Assembly (NCBI GenBank): GCA_029339195.1
Contig: JAPTJF010000628.1
Location: forward strand, 1 to 26,978
Source: Micractinium sp. NFX-FRZ
Lineage: Eukaryota; Chlorophyta; Trebouxiophyceae; Chlorellales; Chlorellaceae
DNA length: 26,978 nucleotides
Direction of reading: 5' to 3'
In this document: positions 9,501 through 15,500 of the stretch, piece after piece
Layout of the letters: the number at the start of each line of letters is the position of its first letter
How positions within the stretch are numbered: the stretch's first letter is position 1
Made by a program: the position numbers and the translations under genes
The notes under the pieces: generated by a model
Told to the model about the DNA's origin: nothing
Databases searched by the model: none
What the model saw: only the letters and a program-made list of their open reading frames with translations

Positions 9501-12500
9501 GGGAGCAAGCACTGACGACTGTGCAGGGCTGCACCTCCGGCCCAGCCCCGCCCCCGTGCCTGGCTGCTACAGTGCTGCTGCTGGCCCTACTGGCAGGAGA
9601 GCACTCACTTGCGCCGCCGCTGCCCCACTGGCAGGTGTTGTCGTAGAATGCGCAGTTTTTGAACTTCATCACGCCCGCGCTCACAATGCCCAGGGCGCCG
9701 CCATCTCCGCCTGCAGTGCAGGCAGCGTGGGACGAAAGAGCCAGGGTCAGACGTGTGCTGAGCGGTGCGGCAGTGGGCAGCCAATAGGGCTGAGCGGGGC
9801 ACAGGGATTTAGGTTGGCTCAGGTTGGTTGCCTGCGCCAGCCGCTGAGCTGGCAGTGCCCTCCCTCTCCCGTACGCCTCCTGCAAGCCATGCAGGTGACA
9901 TCGGCGGGCCAAACACCTCCCCTCGACCCACTCTTCCTTCTCTCATTCGCTGCATCTCCTTCATTTCTCAATCCCTGTGAGGTGCACGCACTAATGGACT
10001 CCCCAAACTGGCAGTCGAGGACGGTGATGTCTGTCGGCAGGTGCTTGGCTGCGCTGTAAACACCACCTCCCGTACACCCCCCTTCTCCTTCTCTCAGTCA
10101 CTGCAATCCGTCTGTTTATCCCATGCCCATGATTTCACTCACTGATGGATCCCCCGAACTCGCAGTCGATGAAGGTGATGTCGATGGGGCCAAACACCTC
10201 CACGGCGCCCCCAAAGCCCATCTTGGAGTTGCCGTTCATGATGCGCAGGTTCTTGAACACCACCTGCGCCACCCAGGGAGGGTTGGGAAGTTTGAGGTTC
10301 AGTGCAAGGGATGGTGCGCAGGTTCTTGAACACCACCTGCGCCCGCCAGGGAGGGTTGGGAAGTTTCGAGTTGAGTGCAAGGGAGGGAGCTGGGTGAGGG
10401 TGAGCGTCAGGCGGGAGTGGGAGTGGTCCATCATTGTATGCCATGCCATGCCTCATCGAGCGTCCGCACACACAGGGGGGTCCCCGGGCCGCTGGTCGCC
10501 ATGCAGCAGCACTTCCACAGACTGCTGCTCTGCCACAAGAAACACGACCCTGAGCGGCAGCAGTCGCAACCAGCAGGTGCAGCAGCAGCAGCAACGGAGA
10601 TTGTGAGCACCCGCCCACCCACCCGGGTGCGGGTCTCGGTGCCGGGGTCATTAGGCGTGATGTAGAAGATCTTCCACAGGCGTTTGGCATCAATGGTGCA
10701 CTTGGTGCCCCAGTTGGTGCCCGTGTTGTTGCACAGGCCCACTGCAAGGATGGGCAGTTCAAGTTCAGTCAGCAGGCGACAGCAGCGGGGAGGGCTTGCC
10801 GCTAGCGCCGTTGCGTGGCACATGCCGACTGCCAGACCGGGTGGGAGGGCGGGCGGGGAGATGATGAATGGGACGGGAGGCGGGTGGGCAGGCAGAGAGG
10901 ACGCTCTAGCTGCGCCCTTGGAGCCCTACACTGCCAGCGCACGCAGCGACACATGCGCCAACCCTGAAAGGACGCCGCATTGCTCGTTGAGCGGCCCAGC
11001 CCCTGAACATGTCCAGTCTAAAGCCCTCACCAACGGTGGTCTGGTACTGCATGTCTGGGGCAAGCACCATGTTGGACATGGCTGAGCAGCCTCCAATACA
11101 CACTACTCCACTCACACCCACTCACTCTCATCTGGCTAGCCAGTAAACTAAACGTGCTTACCAATGGTGGTCTGGTACTGGATGTATGGGAACAGCGCCA
11201 TGTTGGACTTGACGGCGCCGGTGGGCACGATGTGCGACTTGAGCCCCACCACGACGTTTGGGATGTCAAACGCCCTGGCCAGGTCGAACTCGTCCCAGGC
11301 GTAGAAGTCTGCCGAGAGGGGAAGTGAAGGGCAAGGGAGGGAAAGGAAGGGGGAAGGGAGGCAAGTCAGTGCTTGGGTGTGGAGGGCACAACATGGCGTT
11401 CAGGTTTCAGGCGCCTGGGGCCATGGGCCAGGTGGAGCTCATCCCAGGCGTTGATTGCTGGGGGAGGAAAGACAGTGGGTAGAAGGTTACTAAGCAGGGG
11501 GAATCTTGCCCAGGTCGAGCTCGTCCCATGCATGGACTGCTGAGGGTGTGAAGGGATGGGTATGCTGAGTTAGGTTGGGGTTGTTGCATGCGTGATGTGG
11601 GCGGCAACACCCTCTCCCACGCCTAGTGCCCCAGCAAACCCCTCTGCACCCTGCTAGGGTAGAGATGGCCCCAGTGCCAGCAGCGCAGCAAGTTGCCCCC
11701 TCACTTGGCCTAAAAATGTCGGAGACGGGCGGTGCGGGGGGCGTCCGGGGCGGCGAAGGCGGCGGCGGCGGCGACGCGTCGGGGGCCGCAGAGACCGGCT
11801 TGCCCTCTGGGCGGGGCACCTGCACGTTGAGAGGCAGGAATGGGATAACAGGAGGAGGGCTAGGGGGCACAACGTGACGCAGCAACCGTGCCAGCGGTGT
11901 GAGGTTCAGGCTGCACGGGGGTTACACACATGTCCCACCACAACTCCTCCCACCCTTTACCATGCCCTTCATGCAAACTGACAATGTAACAATAACATGT
12001 GGCCCCACCTGCCCCAGCCCCACGATTGTGATGTTCAGGTTTCGGTCCCGCTTCTCCGTGCCGTTGGGGTGGATTTGCAGGTCTTGGGGGACGGGGAAGG
12101 GGTCGAAGGACAGGATGGTGGTGTTGGCTGAGTCCATGGCGATGTCGTCTGCAGCAAGGTGGGGGCGGAACAACCATACATTAGTGACTCAGAAGTCTAA
12201 ACATCTGAATGTAGGTGTGTGAGGCAGGGCGGCACAGCAGCGGTGCCGACTGCGCCCGCACTAGGGAGCACCCTCCAGCCCTGCCCCCCTTACCCACCCT
12301 CACCAGAGCCCCCTCGCTTCCGATTGACCATGCCTGTGTAGAGTGCGCAGCTGTACTGCATGAACCCTGACCACGCATTGGGTCCCAGGTGTGCACCCGC
12401 CCGCACCCACCCCCGCCCGCCCCGTTGCTGCCAGATGTGAGGCCCCCCCTGCCCCCCGCGTGCCCCTCTCACTTCCGGCGCGCACGCCCGTGTTCATGGA

Positions 12501-15500
12501 GAAGGAATACTGGCGGAAGCCGGCCCACGTGTTGGCTGCCAGGTCGACAGCGCCCCCCAGGGGCGCCTTGTTCTGGGTGAAGGTGCAGCCGGTGCACAGG
12601 AAGCTGCCCTGCAGGCGGACAGGTGGCATGGCACGATGTGGCACAGCATGGCACGGAGGGTTGAATGGGGGCGCACCGGGGGAGGGCGCGCAGGGCAAGT
12701 GGCTGGCAGCAGACAGACAGTTGGGGAGGTGCGACAGCAACAGCCCTCCGAGGCGGATGATCCACAAGCAGGCACGCAGGGAAGATGCGACATATGCAGG
12801 GCAGTCTGGCCTGGCAAAGGCAGCGGAGGTTCGCTCGATTGGACAGCATACGAGAGGCAGCGCTGCGCACCTGCACACGCATGGCGCCGCCCGTGACCCC
12901 CGCCTTGTTGCTGTAGAAGCTGCTGCCAGTCACGGTGACGTCGCTGCCGTTCTGCAGGGGAGAATAAGCATGGAGGACAGGAGGGGTGGGGGTGATACTG
13001 TGATACACTGCTGCATGTACTTCCGCAGGCAGGGAGGCAGGAGAGCATGCGCAGCATGCAGCGGGGTTTGGTTTGCCCACACCCCACCCGCCACTGCCAC
13101 CCACCTTGACATCGATGGCGCCCCCATCCCGCCCCCAATTGCGCTCAAAAGCGCAGTTGGTCATCTCCAGCCCGGCGCCGTTCTCCAGCAGCAGAGCGCC
13201 GCCAGCTGCAGGCAGGCAGGGGCGGCGTGGGTTGGTGGGGTTGAGAGGGCCGCCAGGCGGGGGGCAGCAGGGGCGCCGTGGGTGGCGGGGTGGGTGGGCG
13301 GCCAGGCAGGGGGCAGCAGGGGCGGCGTGCGGGGCGGGGTGGAGAGGGCAGCCAGGCAGGGGCCAGGCAGCCCAGGCAGCACCCCACCCACGGCTGCGCA
13401 TGAAGGCCCCCAACTGCAGCCGCCGCCCCAAACACACACCAGCACCCATGTCCTGGGCGCATGCACGCTCCTCCCCCCGACATGCCGTCCCACAGCGCCA
13501 CTGCCAGCCCCCACCCAGCCAGCACATGGCACCGCCAGCTCGCACTCGTCCCCAGGAGTAACACCCAGCACCCAGCATGTGGCACCCCCCAGCTCACACT
13601 CGTCCCGCGAGTTTCCGTTGACCAGCCTGACGTTGACCAAGGTGAGTTTGACCCAGGAGCCGTTGCCGTACAGGATGCGCCCCAGCTGCTTGGCGTCCAG
13701 GATGCACAGCCCGCCCAGCGTGGTGCACGTGCCCTGCAGGCGATGGTCGGAGGTGGCGACCATGATTAGATATCAACCACACACGGGGAGAGGGTGAGTC
13801 CTTGTCCCCGGATGCACAGCCCGCCCAGCGTGGTGCACGTGCCCGGCAGGGAAGGGTGGGAACGGTGGCACAGCACACACAGCATGGGCGCCCGTCCCTC
13901 TCTTCCCCTCCCTCGCTCACCGTGATGCAGTGGCCAACCGCAGCAGTGCGGTGCGCAGCGCAATACAGCACAGCACAGCACAGCACAGCAAGGCCCCCTC
14001 CCTCCACCTCCCCTCTTACCGTGACGATTGTGATTATTTGCAGCAATGCGCTGCAAGCACAGCACAGCATGGCACAGCATAAGTGCCCCTCTCACCGTGA
14101 TGGTTGTGGCCACTTGCAGCTCCGGCAGCAGGTTGGCGCTCGTCTTGTTGCCCTGCTGCCCCGTCAGCACGATGTGGCCCTGCAGTATGATGTTGTTCTG
14201 CCTGCCCCGGATGGCTGCCGCCAGCTGTGCCTCGTTTGTGACGCCCACAGAGGGAGGGGCGGGAGGCGCAGGGGGGCGGGGCGGCGGCGGCGGGTTGGGC
14301 GCCGGGTTGGGCGGGCGCGGCGGCGAGGGCGGCGGCGCGGGGGGCGGGGGCCTGCAGGGATCACACGCCAGGGGGCAGCGGGAAAGTCGGCAGGGAGAGG
14401 GATGGCCGGCACAGGCGGGCAGGCAGGTCCCAGGCCTCGTGCACAGCTGCAAGGCCAGTACGGCGCATCAGCCCCCGCCGCAGGTGGCCGGCAGGGCGGG
14501 CGACGAGCCCCTCGGCAGCCAGCCCTCGTGGCTCCGGCACCCAGCTCCCAGGCTTGCCCCAACTCTCAAATCAACCCTCCCAGCTCCCAATTCACTTCCC
14601 CCAGCTGAAACAGCACCACTTTGCCAGAACCTCCTCCCGCCTCTGCCCCCTCACTTTGGGGCGGGCGTGGGCGGCGGCGAGGGCGGCGAGGGCGGGGCAA
14701 AGAAGAAGTTGGCCACCCCCACGGGCTCGATGCCCACACGCGTGTCTGGCGGGGTGATGAAGAGCTTGGAGAGGGTGGAGTAGCGCAGGTAGATGTCGGG
14801 GCCCCAGCCGCTCTGCAGGGGAGGGGGACGTGTGGGGTGGGAGCAGGCGAGGTGGGGCGCAAGGAGCAGGGAGGAGGCTGATGCGGCCACGTGGCCTGCT
14901 GTGCTGCGCTGCCCTGGAGTGCTTGCACACACGCTCAGTGGAGTGCTTGCTGCCGTGGAGTGCCACCATGCAGCCATGCTGCGCCTGTGGCGGTGGCGCG
15001 CCCCCACACCCACCCCAAGCCTTGGCCGCGGTCGTGCTGCAGTAACCAAAGTACAGTGCAGCTCACCCCTGCCTCGCTCTGCTGGAAGGTGCAGTCCTCC
15101 AGGATGATTGTGTCGTCTCCATCCATGGAAATAGCGCCGCCACCCTGGCCTGCAGCATACCGGGGAGGCAACCGGAATGTGGGGTGGGGACGGGGATGGC
15201 GTGAGGCACGGCGGGGCAAGGGGGCCGCACGGCAAGGCAGCGGTGGGCACAGCAGGGCCAGCGCAGCGGGCGGCACACACACAGTCAACAAGGCTGCTCC
15301 ACGACGCCCAGTCTGCACTCTCGCCCTCCCCTGCCGCTCCTGCGCTGCCCCCTCCCTGCCCCGCCCGCACTCTCACTTTACCCCACCCCGCCCTCACACC
15401 CACCTGCACTGTTTCCGATGAACTTGCACTTTTTCAAAGCCGAGACGCCGCCTCCCACCAGGAGGGCCCCGCCCGTGGTCTGCGCATTGTTCTCCACGAA

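Larger units (their letters stand above)
8548..11726 (-). other. Beta-helix module 3 (residues ~722-980)
   Basis: The module starts with FYAWDEFDLARAFDIPNVVV, continues through the Cys-rich cap (CNNTGTNWGTKCTIDAKRLW) and the coils VVFKNLRIMNGNS, GGAVEVFGPIDITFIDCEF, CAFYDNTCQWGSGGAI and CKFERNVVGNNGGAILL. It closes with a segment containing KDVYVRNYYSTKAYFDVMP, the counterpart of DIYLRY in module 1 and DDLYVDDP in module 4. Most of the intronic exon-boundary copies of this gene surround the exons of this module. Confidence 0.78.
11778..14248 (-). other. Beta-helix module 2 (residues ~437-705)
   Basis: It has the same order of elements as module 1: NEAQLAAAIRGRQNNIIL, an LTGQQGNKT strand pair, a Cys-rich cap with LCILDAKQLGRILY, then coils CAFERNWGRDGGAID, SFYSNKAGVTGGAM and CTFTQNKAPLGGAVDL. 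The closing segment is longer than in module 1, with candidate N-glycosylation sites (NTT, NGT, NIT). The equivalence of CILDAKQLGRILY with CTIDAKRLWKIFYI of module 3 and CYIDAEGWVENIFRI of module 4 shows that the modules are internal duplicates. Confidence 0.78.

Noticed and set aside
10264..10336. Extension of exon 17 to the upstream duplicated acceptor
   Set aside because: The extra 73 nt shift the frame and lose the conserved FKNLRIMNGNS coil.
9885..11545. Possible CRISPR-like array from the recurring segments
   Set aside because: Repeat lengths, spacing and divergence are irregular, the units contain exon ends and splice sites, and the context is eukaryotic.
12304..12392. The exon 12 tail copy as a constitutive exon
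   Set aside because: No adequate acceptor precedes it, and exons 12 and 13 join in the correct phase without it.
12391..13797. 468-residue plus-strand open frame, the longest in the window
   Set aside because: It lies antisense to five well-supported spliced exons, has low-complexity Ala/Gly/Arg/Pro composition and no domain; long chance frames are common at this GC content.
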